Assembly (NCBI GenBank): GCA_016177705.1 | Contig: JACOUT010000002.1 | Location: 463,604 to 527,603 of the forward strand | Direction of reading: 5' to 3' | Origin: Deltaproteobacteria bacterium | GTDB lineage: Bacteria; Myxococcota; UBA727; VGSZ01 | Length of the DNA stretch: 64,000 bases | In this document: one piece after another, positions 41,741 through 49,937 of the stretch | Layout of the letters: the number at the start of each line of letters is the position of its first letter | Numbering within the stretch: position 1 is the first letter of the stretch | Notes under the pieces: model-generated | Told to the model about the DNA's origin: nothing | What the model saw: only the letters and a program-made list of their open reading frames with translations | Database searches by the model: none | Made by a program: the position numbers and the translations under genes

Positions 41741-42295
41741 TCAGCCGCGCTTGGTGAACGAGCATGGCCCGATGCGCTCACAGTCGGCCTGGATGGCGCG
41801 CCAGCCGTCCGCGCCGATCGCCTGCAACGCCATCGGGTAGAGGATCTCGTTCTCCTTGTGGATGTGCGAGCGCAGCACCTGCACGATGAAGTCGGCGACC
41901 TGACAGAAGCGCTCGACGAACGCCTCGTCGGCCGGCGTCGCCGCGGTCACGTGGTCCGACAGCGCGCGCTTGGCCAGACGCAGCTCGTCGTGATCGAGGC
42001 GCATCATGTGCGGCGGGCCCTCGATGCCGACCTCCTCCATGCGGGGGAACAAGGCCTGCTCCTCGCGCTGGTGGTGCGGCTCGGCGTCGAGCAGGTTCGA
42101 CGCGAGCTTGACGAGCGCGACGCGCGCCGGGCTGCCGGGCTCGAGGCCGGCGGCGCTCTTCCTCGCGTCGGTCGCTGCCTGCTCGAGCTGGTCGAGGAAG
42201 CCGAGCAGGATCTCGTGCTCGCCCATCCACACGCGCACCGGGTGGTTGGGCGGCAGGTCGTTGGCGGCGCGAGCGCCGCCCATCGGGGGCATCAT
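41741..42295 (-). CDS. hemerythrin-like di-iron protein
   Basis: 184 residues from ATG 42295, chosen for AAGGAG 7 bases upstream. A four-helix HHE-cation-binding protein: iron ligands are suggested by MGEHEILLGFLDQL, AEPHHQREEQALFPRM, RLDHDELRLAKRAL and SHIHKENEILYPMAL. Such proteins bind or sense O2, NO or iron, or help repair Fe-S clusters. It is the last gene of the benzoyl-CoA operon, 54 bases after gcdH. The reductase encoded here is by family highly oxygen-sensitive, so oxygen scavenging or cluster protection is an attractive but inferred role. Confidence 0.86.
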   Translation of the reverse strand: MMPPMGGARAANDLPPNHPVRVWMGEHEILLGFLDQLEQAATDARKSAAGLEPGSPARVALVKLASNLLDAEPHHQREEQALFPRMEEVGIEGPPHMMRLDHDELRLAKRALSDHVTAATPADEAFVERFCQVADFIVQVLRSHIHKENEILYPMALQAIGADGWRAIQADCERIGPCSFTKRG

Positions 42296-42349
42296 CTTCG
42301 TCTCCTTCGGCGACCGGTCGCGGTCGCGTCGATCCACCAGGTCCGTCGT

Positions 42350-43525
42350 TCAGTAGGCGCGCTCGCCGGTCAACGCCTCGCCGATCACCAGCGCATGCAC
42401 GTCGTCGGTGCCCTCGTAGGTGAAGGTCGACTCCAGGTTCATGGCGTGGCGCATCACGTGGTGTTCGCCGGTGATGCCGTTGGCGCCGAGGATGTTCCTG
42501 GACGTGCGCGCGGCGTCGAGCGCGATCTTGCAGTTGTTGCGCTTGAGCAGGCTCACCTGCGGAGGCGCCAGCTTGCCCTCGTCCTTGAGGCGGCCGTAGT
42601 GCACCGACAGCAGGCTGCCCTTGGTGATCTCGTTGGCCATGTCCGCGAGCTTCACCTGCACGAGCTGCTTCCTCGCGATCGGTCCGCCGAGCTGCTTGCG
42701 CTCGCGCGCGTACTCGACCGCGATCTCGAGGCAGGCGCGCGCAGCACCGAGCACACCGAAGGCGACGCCGTAGCGGGCGCTGGTGAGGCACGAGAGCGGA
42801 CCGCGCATGCCGTGCACGTTCGGCAGGCGGTTCTTGTCGGGTACGCGCACGTCCATCATCGACAGGCCGCCGGTGTAGCTCGCGCGCAACGACAGCTTGT
42901 GCGGGATGTCGGTTGGCTTGAAGCCCGCCATCCCCTTCTCGAGGATGAAGCCGGTGACGTCCTTCGATTCCGACGAGGTTTGCGCCCACACCACCGCCAC
43001 GTCGCTGATCTGGGCGTTGGTGATCCACATCTTCTCGCCGTTCAGCACCCACGAGTCGCCGTCCTTGACGGCGCGCGTGGTCATCTGGCCGGGGTTCGAC
43101 CCCGCGTTCGGCTCGGTGAGGCCGAAGCAGCCGATGCACTTGCCTGCCGCCATGCGCGGCAGGTAGTTGTTCTTCTGCTCCTCGGAGCCGAAGGCGTGGA
43201 TGGCGTACATCGCCAAGCTGGTCTGCACGCTGATGAAGCTGCGCAGGCCCGAGTCGCAGGCTTCGAGCTCGTGGCATGCGAGGCCGTAGCCGACCGACGA
43301 GATGCCGGCGCAACCGTAGCCCTCGAGGTTGGCGCCGAGCAGGCCGAGGTCGGCCAGCTCGCCGATCAGCTCTTTGGGGAACTTGTGGTTCTCGAAGTCG
43401 TCGACGATGCGCGGCATGCAACGCGTGCGCACGAAGCGCTTGACGTTCCGCTGGATGGTCTTCTCGTCCTCGGTCAGCAACGATTGCCAACCGATCAGCT
43501 CGTCGAGATCAAGCCGCGCGCTCAT
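42350..43525 (-). CDS. gcdH: glutaryl-CoA dehydrogenase, probably decarboxylating
   Basis: 391 residues from ATG 43525 (GGAGG 6 bases upstream), overlapping bcrD by 17 bases. An FAD acyl-CoA dehydrogenase: CFGLTEPNAGSNPG, WVLNGEKMWITN, and TYEGTDDVHALVIG with catalytic Glu371. By hand alignment to human glutaryl-CoA dehydrogenase, Glu88, Arg95-Ser96 (ACDSGLRS) and Tyr370 match Glu87, Arg94-Ser95 and Tyr369, residues linked to the decarboxylating reaction. It should convert glutaryl-CoA to crotonyl-CoA and CO2, the point where benzoyl-CoA-derived carbon enters common metabolism. Its place in this operon supports that. Confidence 0.93.
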   Translation of the reverse strand: MSARLDLDELIGWQSLLTEDEKTIQRNVKRFVRTRCMPRIVDDFENHKFPKELIGELADLGLLGANLEGYGCAGISSVGYGLACHELEACDSGLRSFISVQTSLAMYAIHAFGSEEQKNNYLPRMAAGKCIGCFGLTEPNAGSNPGQMTTRAVKDGDSWVLNGEKMWITNAQISDVAVVWAQTSSESKDVTGFILEKGMAGFKPTDIPHKLSLRASYTGGLSMMDVRVPDKNRLPNVHGMRGPLSCLTSARYGVAFGVLGAARACLEIAVEYARERKQLGGPIARKQLVQVKLADMANEITKGSLLSVHYGRLKDEGKLAPPQVSLLKRNNCKIALDAARTSRNILGANGITGEHHVMRHAMNLESTFTYEGTDDVHALVIGEALTGERAY

Positions 43526-44408
43526 GGGTACCTCCGGAAACCGTGGGGGCCGCGCTGCCGCGGCGGTCGAGCTGGTGCCGGCGATAGGCGCCGAGCAGGG
43601 CGGCGCCGAGCGCGCCTGCGTAGATGCTGTCGGCGTTGGCCACCACCTTGAGTGGCGTGCCCTTGTCGGTGGCAAGCGACTCGCGCAGCGCCGTCAGCAT
43701 GCCCTCGTCGAGCGCCATGCCGCCCGAAACGAACACGGTGTGGTCGGCCTTGATGGCGCGCAACAGCTTGGCCAAACGGCCGGCGATGGAGACGTGGATA
43801 CCCTTCAAGATGTCCTGCGTGGTCACGCCGCGCGACACCATGTTGATGACGTCGGTCTCGGCCAGGACGGCGCAGATGCCGCTCACCTGCTCGGGCGCGG
43901 TCGCCTTGAGCGAGAGGCCACCCACGTCCTCGAGCGGCACGCCCAGGTAGCGCGCGATGTTCTCGACGAACTGGCCGGTGCCGCTCGCGCACTGCGAGGT
44001 CATGCGATGGTTGAGCACCTTGCTGCGGTCGTCGATCTTGATGGCGCGAGCGTGTAGGGCGCCGATGTCGAGCACGCCGCGCGTGTCCTTCTCCAAGAAG
44101 AGCGCGCCGCGCGCGTGCGTGGTCATCGAGTAGAAGTGGCCGGTGGCGAACTTCTCGGCCGCCTCGCCGTCGCCGGTGGAGGCAATGTAGACGAGCTTGT
44201 CGGCCTTGACGCCTGCGCTGCCACACGCATCGTCGAACACGCGTTTGGCGAGCTCGTAGACGTTGCGTCGGCGGATGCGCTCGCACACGCGCGTCACGAT
44301 CTCACCCTGCTCGCCTGCGCGGCTCTTGGTGATCACGACCTTGACGGCACCGGCGCCGATGTCGATGCCGGCCGAGTACACAAGGGGAGCGTCGATGGAC
44401 ATGGTCAT
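43509..44408 (-). CDS. bcrD: benzoyl-CoA reductase subunit D (ATPase/electron activation)
   Basis: 299 residues from ATG 44408, 19 bases after the bcrA stop with GGAAAGAG between; an ATG at 44453 inside bcrA is less likely. ASKHA-fold ATPase: AGIDIGAGAVKVVIT (phosphate 1), VLDIGALHARAIKIDD (phosphate 2), and VFVSGGMALDEGML (adenosine). Cysteines in SQCASGTGQF and ISGICAVLAETDV fit the [4Fe-4S] cluster that bridges BcrA and BcrD. With BcrA it couples hydrolysis of two ATP to low-potential electron transfer into BcrBC. Related to 2-hydroxyglutaryl-CoA dehydratase activators, but two different ATPase subunits plus ring-pathway neighbours point to benzoyl-CoA reductase. Confidence 0.93.
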   Translation of the reverse strand: MTMSIDAPLVYSAGIDIGAGAVKVVITKSRAGEQGEIVTRVCERIRRRNVYELAKRVFDDACGSAGVKADKLVYIASTGDGEAAEKFATGHFYSMTTHARGALFLEKDTRGVLDIGALHARAIKIDDRSKVLNHRMTSQCASGTGQFVENIARYLGVPLEDVGGLSLKATAPEQVSGICAVLAETDVINMVSRGVTTQDILKGIHVSIAGRLAKLLRAIKADHTVFVSGGMALDEGMLTALRESLATDKGTPLKVVANADSIYAGALGAALLGAYRRHQLDRRGSAAPTVSGGTHERAA

Positions 44409-44427
44409 GGCGGGTTTCTCTCTTTCC

Positions 44428-45828
44428 TCAAGCGCAGCTGGCACATGCGTCATCGGGCTGCGCGAACGACGTCATCGCCTTCTTGTCGGGCCGTTTGACG
44501 ACCAGCAGGTTGGCTTTGCCCGCCCGCAGGTCATCGAGCGCGAAGAGCGCGGCACCGAGCGCGCCCATGAAGATCGAGTCGGGGTGGACGTTGAGCGTGA
44601 TCTCGTTGCCGTAGTTCTCGTCGACCAGCTCGCGCAGCACCTTGGTGGCCATCTCGTTCTTGCAGACGCCGCCGGTAAAGGTGAGCTCGCTCTTCACGCC
44701 GCCCGAGCGAGCCAACAGGCTCATGGCGCGCAGCATGATGGCCTTGTGCAGACCCGCCAGGATGTCCTCGCGCTCCTCGCCGAGCGACAGGCGCTCGCGC
44801 AGCTCGGCGCCCGCGAACACGGTGCAGGTCGAGTTGATGCGCACGTTCTTGCAGGACTTCAAGGCGAGCGGCCCGAGCTCGTGCAGGCCAAGGTTCAGCT
44901 CGTCGGCGATGTAGCCGAGGTAGCGGCCGCAGCCGGCCGCACAGCGGTCGTTCATCTGGAACGTGGTCACCACGCCTTTGTCGTCGACCTGGATGGCCTT
45001 GGTATCCTGGCCGCCGATGTCGAGCACCGTGCGCGTGCCGGGGAAGTAGCGGTGGGCGCCGCGGCCGTGGCACAGGATCTCCGAGCGCACCGCCGCTTTG
45101 GGGAAGGGCAGCGTCTGCCGCCCGTAGCCGGTGCCGGAGAACGCGATCTCGTCGATGGGCTCGGTGCCGACTGAGTCGACGATGTCGAACAGGCGCTTCT
45201 TGGCGCCCTCCGGCAGGCCGCCCCCGATGCGACGCGCGGCGCGCCCGAGCGTGGCGGCAAAGTCGAGCTCGCGCAGCTCGGTCTCGACGTCGAGGATGGC
45301 GCGATCGAACGGCCAGGTCAGCTCCTCGAAGCGCATGCCGCGCTCACCAGCGAGCTTCTCGGCCGCGTGCATGAAGGCAGCACCGGCGATGTCGCGGAAG
45401 AAGTCGCTCTTGCGCGCGTCCCCTTCGAGGAACAGCGCGGGCGCGTCACCAAGCATCCGGTCGAAGATGGCGACAAGCGCGTCTTTGACCTGCGCGCTGC
45501 CGCGCGGGCCGGAGGCCGCCACCACCTCGGTGACACGCAGGCGCAGCGCCGCCAGCTCGTCGAGATAGAGCTCGAGCCGGAAGGCGGCGCGCAGCTTGGC
45601 GTCGAGCGCGTGGATGTCGCCCGAGCCCTCGCCCTTCAGCGCCTCGAGCTTGCGCGCGAGCAGGTTGAAGCGCGCGGAGGTCACGGCCTCGTCGCGCGCC
45701 ACCGCGCTCGCGACCTCGTAGTTCGAGCGGCTGTTGGTGATGCCCTTGCCCACGATCTGACCGTCCTCGTCGATGAGGATGGCCTTGGTGGTGGTCGAGC
45801 CCAGATCGACGCCGACACAGACTCTCAT
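44428..45828 (-). CDS. bcrA: benzoyl-CoA reductase subunit A (ATPase/electron activation)
   Basis: 466 residues, ATG overlapping the bcrB stop (ATGA). The second, longer ASKHA ATPase: CVGVDLGSTTTKAILID (phosphate 1), TVLDIGGQDTKAIQVDD (phosphate 2), FTGGVCKNEMATKVL (adenosine). Cluster cysteines are expected in NDRCAAGCGRYL and NSTCTVFAGAEL. An insert of about 150 residues after the first motif (about 45-240) is the feature that makes BcrA longer than BcrD. The tail ends in DDACASCA with two extra cysteines, which may be an odd local feature. Works in the BcrAD module. Confidence 0.95.
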   Translation of the reverse strand: MRVCVGVDLGSTTTKAILIDEDGQIVGKGITNSRSNYEVASAVARDEAVTSARFNLLARKLEALKGEGSGDIHALDAKLRAAFRLELYLDELAALRLRVTEVVAASGPRGSAQVKDALVAIFDRMLGDAPALFLEGDARKSDFFRDIAGAAFMHAAEKLAGERGMRFEELTWPFDRAILDVETELRELDFAATLGRAARRIGGGLPEGAKKRLFDIVDSVGTEPIDEIAFSGTGYGRQTLPFPKAAVRSEILCHGRGAHRYFPGTRTVLDIGGQDTKAIQVDDKGVVTTFQMNDRCAAGCGRYLGYIADELNLGLHELGPLALKSCKNVRINSTCTVFAGAELRERLSLGEEREDILAGLHKAIMLRAMSLLARSGGVKSELTFTGGVCKNEMATKVLRELVDENYGNEITLNVHPDSIFMGALGAALFALDDLRAGKANLLVVKRPDKKAMTSFAQPDDACASCA

Positions 45829-47222
45829 GGCGCGCTCCCAATCACGACGGGCGAGGAGCCCGACGCGGCGATGTTGCCGTTGCGACGTGCCTCGAGCATC
45901 TGCAGGTAGCTCTGCAGGCGGTTCTCGATGTTGGCCTTGCCGAAGTAGCGCGGGTCGACCAAGTCGCTCTCAACGAACGCGCCGGGCACGCCGGTGCGCT
46001 TCTCGAGCTCGCGCAGGATCATGAGCTGGCCCGCCGAGAACGAGTTGCAGCTCTTGACCGAGTTGATGAGGAAGCCGTCCGCCGAGTAGCTCTTGATGTA
46101 CTTCTCGAGCAGATCGATGCGGCTCGGCAGCGAGCGGTTGGTGTAGCAGCCGAGGCAGTAGTCGGCGAGCGTGCCGAGCGGGTCCTGCGGGTCGTGGCGG
46201 AAGCCCTGATCGTAGAGACCGCCGACGCGCGTGTACGTCGACGCGACCGCGATGGCGCCTTCGTTCGAAAACATGTTCCAGAACTCGTTGAAGTGGGTCC
46301 ACGACGGCGGACCCTCGACCACCAGCCGGTACTTCTGGTTGCTCATGACGCCGGCGGGGGTCATCGGCCCCTCACCCGTCTTGATGCGATCGTTGACCTC
46401 GGCGAGTAGCTCCTCGTAGTACGCGACCGCATCTTCGCTGCCGCGGAACGCCGAGAAGATAGGCCCGATGTAGTAGACGCCGCCGAAGTATCCGTCGATG
46501 GGCGAGGGCCTGTTCTTGGCCGACTCCCACACCTTGACGAGCGCGTCCTCGGCCCGGCGCGAGCGCGCGAGCTGCTCGGCTAGCTTGTCGAGGTTGAGCT
46601 TCTTCCCCGTGATCTGCTCCATCTGGGGGATGACGTCGCTCTTGAGTTGATCGATGACGTACTGCCGCATCTCGGGCGTGATGATGCCGTCGGCCTGGTA
46701 GGGCACGTGCAGCATCACCACCGGGCAGTTGTACTCGGCCTTCAACAGCTCGAACCACTTCATGAAGGTGAAGCAGCCGGTGTAGCTGAGCAGCAACAGG
46801 TCGGGGCTCGGCAGCGTCTTGCCCGTCGGCCCGACGTTGCCGCTGCGCAGCATGCCGATGTCGCACTTCACGTAGCTGCACACGTCTTCGCTGTGCCCGC
46901 CGCGCTCCGCCTCGCTGATATAGGCGCCGCTCTTGCCGCGCATACCTGACTGCAGCGCGTTGATCTCGGGGAGCACGGGCAGCATCTCGAAGGCGCCCAT
47001 CAGCTCGGTCAGGTTGCCCGGCACGAAGGTGTACGCCACCTTTTTGCCGTCCTCCTTGGCCGTCGACAGCTTGTCGAAGTGGTTCGCGATCATGCGCTTC
47101 TGGCGCTGCTGGCTCGCGTCCTTGGTGACCGGCACGGTGATGGCGGAGCCCTCCGACGGACCGGCGCCTGCTTTGATGGACTTCCCGTCCCCCTTTTTGG
47201 GGGTGATGTTGACGAGGCTCAT
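45825..47222 (-). CDS. bcrB: benzoyl-CoA reductase subunit B (catalytic)
   Basis: 465 residues from ATG 47222, which overlaps the bcrC stop (ATGA); an upstream ATG is inside bcrC. HgdB/2-hydroxyacyl-CoA dehydratase fold. Conserved cysteine sites are SYTGCFTFMKW, DYCLGCYTNRS and SVKSCNSFSAGQ. With BcrC it holds the active-site [4Fe-4S] clusters and binds benzoyl-CoA, which is reduced by two electrons to cyclohexa-1,5-diene-1-carbonyl-CoA. The first 50 residues are Lys/Gly-rich and poorly conserved. The gene sits in the run C-B-A-D, the same order as in Thauera. Confidence 0.94.
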   Translation of the reverse strand: MSLVNITPKKGDGKSIKAGAGPSEGSAITVPVTKDASQQRQKRMIANHFDKLSTAKEDGKKVAYTFVPGNLTELMGAFEMLPVLPEINALQSGMRGKSGAYISEAERGGHSEDVCSYVKCDIGMLRSGNVGPTGKTLPSPDLLLLSYTGCFTFMKWFELLKAEYNCPVVMLHVPYQADGIITPEMRQYVIDQLKSDVIPQMEQITGKKLNLDKLAEQLARSRRAEDALVKVWESAKNRPSPIDGYFGGVYYIGPIFSAFRGSEDAVAYYEELLAEVNDRIKTGEGPMTPAGVMSNQKYRLVVEGPPSWTHFNEFWNMFSNEGAIAVASTYTRVGGLYDQGFRHDPQDPLGTLADYCLGCYTNRSLPSRIDLLEKYIKSYSADGFLINSVKSCNSFSAGQLMILRELEKRTGVPGAFVESDLVDPRYFGKANIENRLQSYLQMLEARRNGNIAASGSSPVVIGSAP

Positions 47223-48412
47223 GCCGCTGACTCCCACAGGCGCACGGCGTCGGAGAAGGCGCCAGCCTGTTCACGAATGACCTGGAACTGTCCGGTGTTC
47301 TCGGCGTACTTGAAGGACGTGAACGGGACGCCTGCGCCCTCGCAAGCGGCCTCGAGCATCGGCTGATCGAGCAGCGCCGGATCGCAGAACGACGCCGCCG
47401 CGAAGATGACCCCGTCGGCCTTGGCGCGCTTGACCTGCTCGAGCAGCGCGGCGCCCTTGGTCCCCTCGCCGATGTAGCGCGAGGCGGTGGCCTTGCCCTG
47501 GTACAGGAAGGCGTTGACGACGGCGTCGAGCGGATCGTCTTTTTCGTCGATCATGCCCTCCATGTAGTCGAGGCCGAGCTGCAGATCGTCTGAGACGATG
47601 TCGCAGCCCGCACGCTCGAGGCTCTTGATCAGGCCGAACGGTGGCTGCTCGCAGAAGGAGCCCACCATGACGACGCGTACGTTGTCTTTGAGCTGGCCGG
47701 TGCGCTTGTTGGCGGCGGCAACGAACTCCTCGACCAGCGCAGCATGCTCGCGCGCGCTGATGGCGCCGCCGGCGCGAGTTACCAGGTACGCCTCGGAGGC
47801 GGGCACGCGCCAGGATGCGTCGCGGCGCAACGCCGCCAGCTTGTCGAGCGCGGCGCGGCGCAGGTTCTCGTCCTTGATGGCGGCGCGCAGCCCTTCGTCG
47901 GTGAGCGCCTGGGCGCCGCGCTCGTGCAGCTCACGCGCCATGCGCTTGAGCTCGAGCTTGTAGAAGCGGCCGCCCACCTCGGGGCGGAAGTTCTGCGGCA
48001 GGTCGAGGTAGGCCGCCCACTTCTGCGGGAACAGCATCTGCCACATGCCGCTCAGGTTGCGGATGACGTCGCAGATGGCCGGGAAGATCATGCCGTCGAG
48101 CGAGTCGAGCATGCCGGTCAGACCGAGCTCGATGGTGCTGCGCGGGATGTGGCAGATATAGCTCTGGAAGTACGAGTCGCCGCGAATGATGTCTTTGTCG
48201 CCCGCACCGTAGATGGCGACGGGCAAGACACCGATGGCCTCGAGCAGCACGCGGGGCGTGTAGATCGGCAGGTGGCCGACGGCGAGCGCGCCCTTGTGCT
48301 GGTCCTTCCAGCTCTTGACGGGTGCCATGCCGTAGTCGGCGACCAATGCGTGCGCGCGCCTGAGCACGGCGGCGGCCGGATCGTTGTGGGTGGCGGTGGG
48401 CTCTGCGGTCAT
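47219..48412 (-). CDS. bcrC: benzoyl-CoA reductase subunit C (catalytic)
   Basis: 397 residues, ATG overlapping the tetR stop (ATGA). HgdA/BcrC fold: SYICHIPRSTIELGL, FPAICDVIRNLSGMWQMLFP (hallmark of BcrC and its relatives), VMVGSFCEQPPFGLIKSLE, and AAASFCDPALLDQPML, each with a cysteine placed as cluster ligand. Partner of BcrB in the substrate-binding module of the four-subunit ATP-dependent reductase. No ferredoxin gene lies next to it, unlike in Thauera, so the electron donor must be encoded elsewhere. Confidence 0.94.
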   Translation of the reverse strand: MTAEPTATHNDPAAAVLRRAHALVADYGMAPVKSWKDQHKGALAVGHLPIYTPRVLLEAIGVLPVAIYGAGDKDIIRGDSYFQSYICHIPRSTIELGLTGMLDSLDGMIFPAICDVIRNLSGMWQMLFPQKWAAYLDLPQNFRPEVGGRFYKLELKRMARELHERGAQALTDEGLRAAIKDENLRRAALDKLAALRRDASWRVPASEAYLVTRAGGAISAREHAALVEEFVAAANKRTGQLKDNVRVVMVGSFCEQPPFGLIKSLERAGCDIVSDDLQLGLDYMEGMIDEKDDPLDAVVNAFLYQGKATASRYIGEGTKGAALLEQVKRAKADGVIFAAASFCDPALLDQPMLEAACEGAGVPFTSFKYAENTGQFQVIREQAGAFSDAVRLWESAA

Positions 48413-49140
48413 GCGCTTTCTCCCGGGGCTTTGACGAGCTGCAAGAGTGGCAGGGGCTTCTTCTCGGCCAGACGCTCGACGGTCGCGGTGACGTCGGCAT
48501 TGGTGTCATGCATGGCGCAGGCAGGACGCAGCCCGCACAGGAGCAGGCGATGCAGCGTGTGCGCGAGCACCTGCGGCGTGCCGTGCACCGCGGGGCGGTA
48601 CCAGCCGTAGGTCCAGTTGATCATGCCGAACAGGGCGTAGGTCTGGCGCTCGAGCTCGAGTGGATCGACCGGCGCGCGCTTGGCGCCGCCCTTCCTGGGC
48701 GTGCAGGAGGCCTCCTCGAGCACCGCGGCGACGACGTCGCGGCCAATGGCGTAGTAGCGCTCCTTGACGGCGCGCACGGCGGCGCGCTGCTTGGGCGGCA
48801 GCGCGTGCGCCTCTTGGATCAGCACCTGCATGATCGCGTGATTGCGCGCGACGTACTGCACGTGCTGCTGAATGAACGCGTACAGCTTGTCGACGGGCGA
48901 CACGCCCTGCGCCACCGCCGCCGCCGCCGATTGCACCAGGGTCTCGAAGGCGCGCTGCTGCAGGTCGGCGAGCAGGTCCTCCTTCGACTCGTAGTAGTTG
49001 TAGAAGCCCGCCGGCGTCTTGCCGAGCGCCTTGGCGAGGTCGCGCATCGACATGCCGTGAAAGCCATGCTTGGCGAGCACGCCCGCCGCGGCCTCGAGGA
49101 TCTCGAGGCGTCCTTCCGCTTTGCGGGAGGGACGCGCCAT
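48409..49140 (-). CDS. TetR-family transcriptional regulator of the operon
   Basis: 243 residues, ATG overlapping the dch stop by one base (TGATG) and its own stop overlapping the bcrC start. N-terminal helix-turn-helix: ILEAAAGVLAKHGFHGMSMRDL then ALGKTPAGFYNYYESKEDLL. The ligand domain is larger than usual, with a Lys/Arg-rich insert (CTPRKGGAKRAP). The regulator is embedded in the operon, between ring-opening and reductase genes, so it probably autoregulates. The likely operator is the palindrome at 52196-52211, and the likely ligand is an aromatic or alicyclic acyl-CoA; both are inferred. Regulators of known bzd (BzdR) and bcr clusters are of other families. Confidence 0.87.
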   Translation of the reverse strand: MARPSRKAEGRLEILEAAAGVLAKHGFHGMSMRDLAKALGKTPAGFYNYYESKEDLLADLQQRAFETLVQSAAAAVAQGVSPVDKLYAFIQQHVQYVARNHAIMQVLIQEAHALPPKQRAAVRAVKERYYAIGRDVVAAVLEEASCTPRKGGAKRAPVDPLELERQTYALFGMINWTYGWYRPAVHGTPQVLAHTLHRLLLCGLRPACAMHDTNADVTATVERLAEKKPLPLLQLVKAPGESA

Positions 49141-49910
49141 CAGCGGTCCTCCCAGGCGGGCTTGCGACGCTCGAGGAAGGAGGCGATGCCCTCGTTGGCG
49201 TCGTGGCTCGGCAGCAGCTCCGCTACGTACTGCCGCTCGGCCGCCTCGAGCGCCCCCTCGAGCGCCTGCATCATTCCGCCCGCTCGGCGCGCCACCTTGG
49301 TCGCCTGGCGTATCGCAAAAGCAGAGAGCGGTGCCAAGTGCTCGCGATACCAGGCGAATAGCTCGGCCTCGTCGACCACGATCTTGGTGGCGAAGCCGCA
49401 GCGCAGGGCTTCCTCTGCGCCGATGGTGGCGCCGGTGACGACGAGGCGCTCGCTGAGCGCGTTGCCGAGGCGCAGCGGTCCGATGGCCGCCAGCACCGGC
49501 GGGAACACGCCGAGCTTGACCTCGGGGCAGCCGAACTTGGCTTCGCTGGTGCAGAACACGAAGTGGCAGGCGCAAACCACCTCGAAGGCGCCACCCAGGC
49601 ACTGACCGCGCACCAGCGCCGCCACCGGCACCGGGTGCGCGGCGAGGCCGCGGATGAAGCGGTGGAAGGCGGCGAGCATGCCGGGCGCCTGCTCCTTCTT
49701 GTGCTCCTCCACCGACGCGCCGAACGAGAAATGCGCGCCCTCGCCCTCGAGCACCACCAGCTTGAGCTTGGGGTCGTCCTTGTGCTCGTCGAGCGCAGCG
49801 GTGACCGCGGCCATCATCGCCGTCGAGAAGATGTTGCCCTTGCCGCCCGTCAGCACGACGCGCTGCACGCGTCCGTCCTCGAGCATCTCGGTGCGCACCA
49901 GCCTGGTCAT
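49140..49910 (-). CDS. dch: cyclohexa-1,5-dienecarbonyl-CoA hydratase (dienoyl-CoA hydratase)
   Basis: 256 residues from ATG 49910, chosen because GGAGG lies 6 bases upstream; the ATG at 49925 has no such site. Crotonase fold: VVLTGGKGNIFSTAMM, oxyanion loop FSFGASVEEH, and GQCLGGAFEVVCACHFV. Sequence alone would say enoyl-CoA hydratase family. Placement between oah and bcrC, with had beyond, supports the dienoyl-CoA hydratase that adds water to the reductase product, giving 6-hydroxycyclohex-1-ene-1-carbonyl-CoA. Stop overlaps tetR start. Confidence 0.88.
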   Translation of the reverse strand: MTRLVRTEMLEDGRVQRVVLTGGKGNIFSTAMMAAVTAALDEHKDDPKLKLVVLEGEGAHFSFGASVEEHKKEQAPGMLAAFHRFIRGLAAHPVPVAALVRGQCLGGAFEVVCACHFVFCTSEAKFGCPEVKLGVFPPVLAAIGPLRLGNALSERLVVTGATIGAEEALRCGFATKIVVDEAELFAWYREHLAPLSAFAIRQATKVARRAGGMMQALEGALEAAERQYVAELLPSHDANEGIASFLERRKPAWEDR

Positions 49911-49937
49911 CGCCGCCTCCACCATCCGTGAGCGAGC

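Noticed and set aside
41858..43651. 597-codon plus-strand open frame
   Set aside because: Antisense to hemerythrin and gcdH; both minus-strand genes have conserved motifs.
43509..48412. Reading the bcr genes as 2-hydroxyglutaryl-CoA dehydratase with activator
   Set aside because: There are two distinct ATPase subunits instead of one activator, and the genes sit with dch, oah, had and gcdH, all specific to the benzoyl-CoA route.
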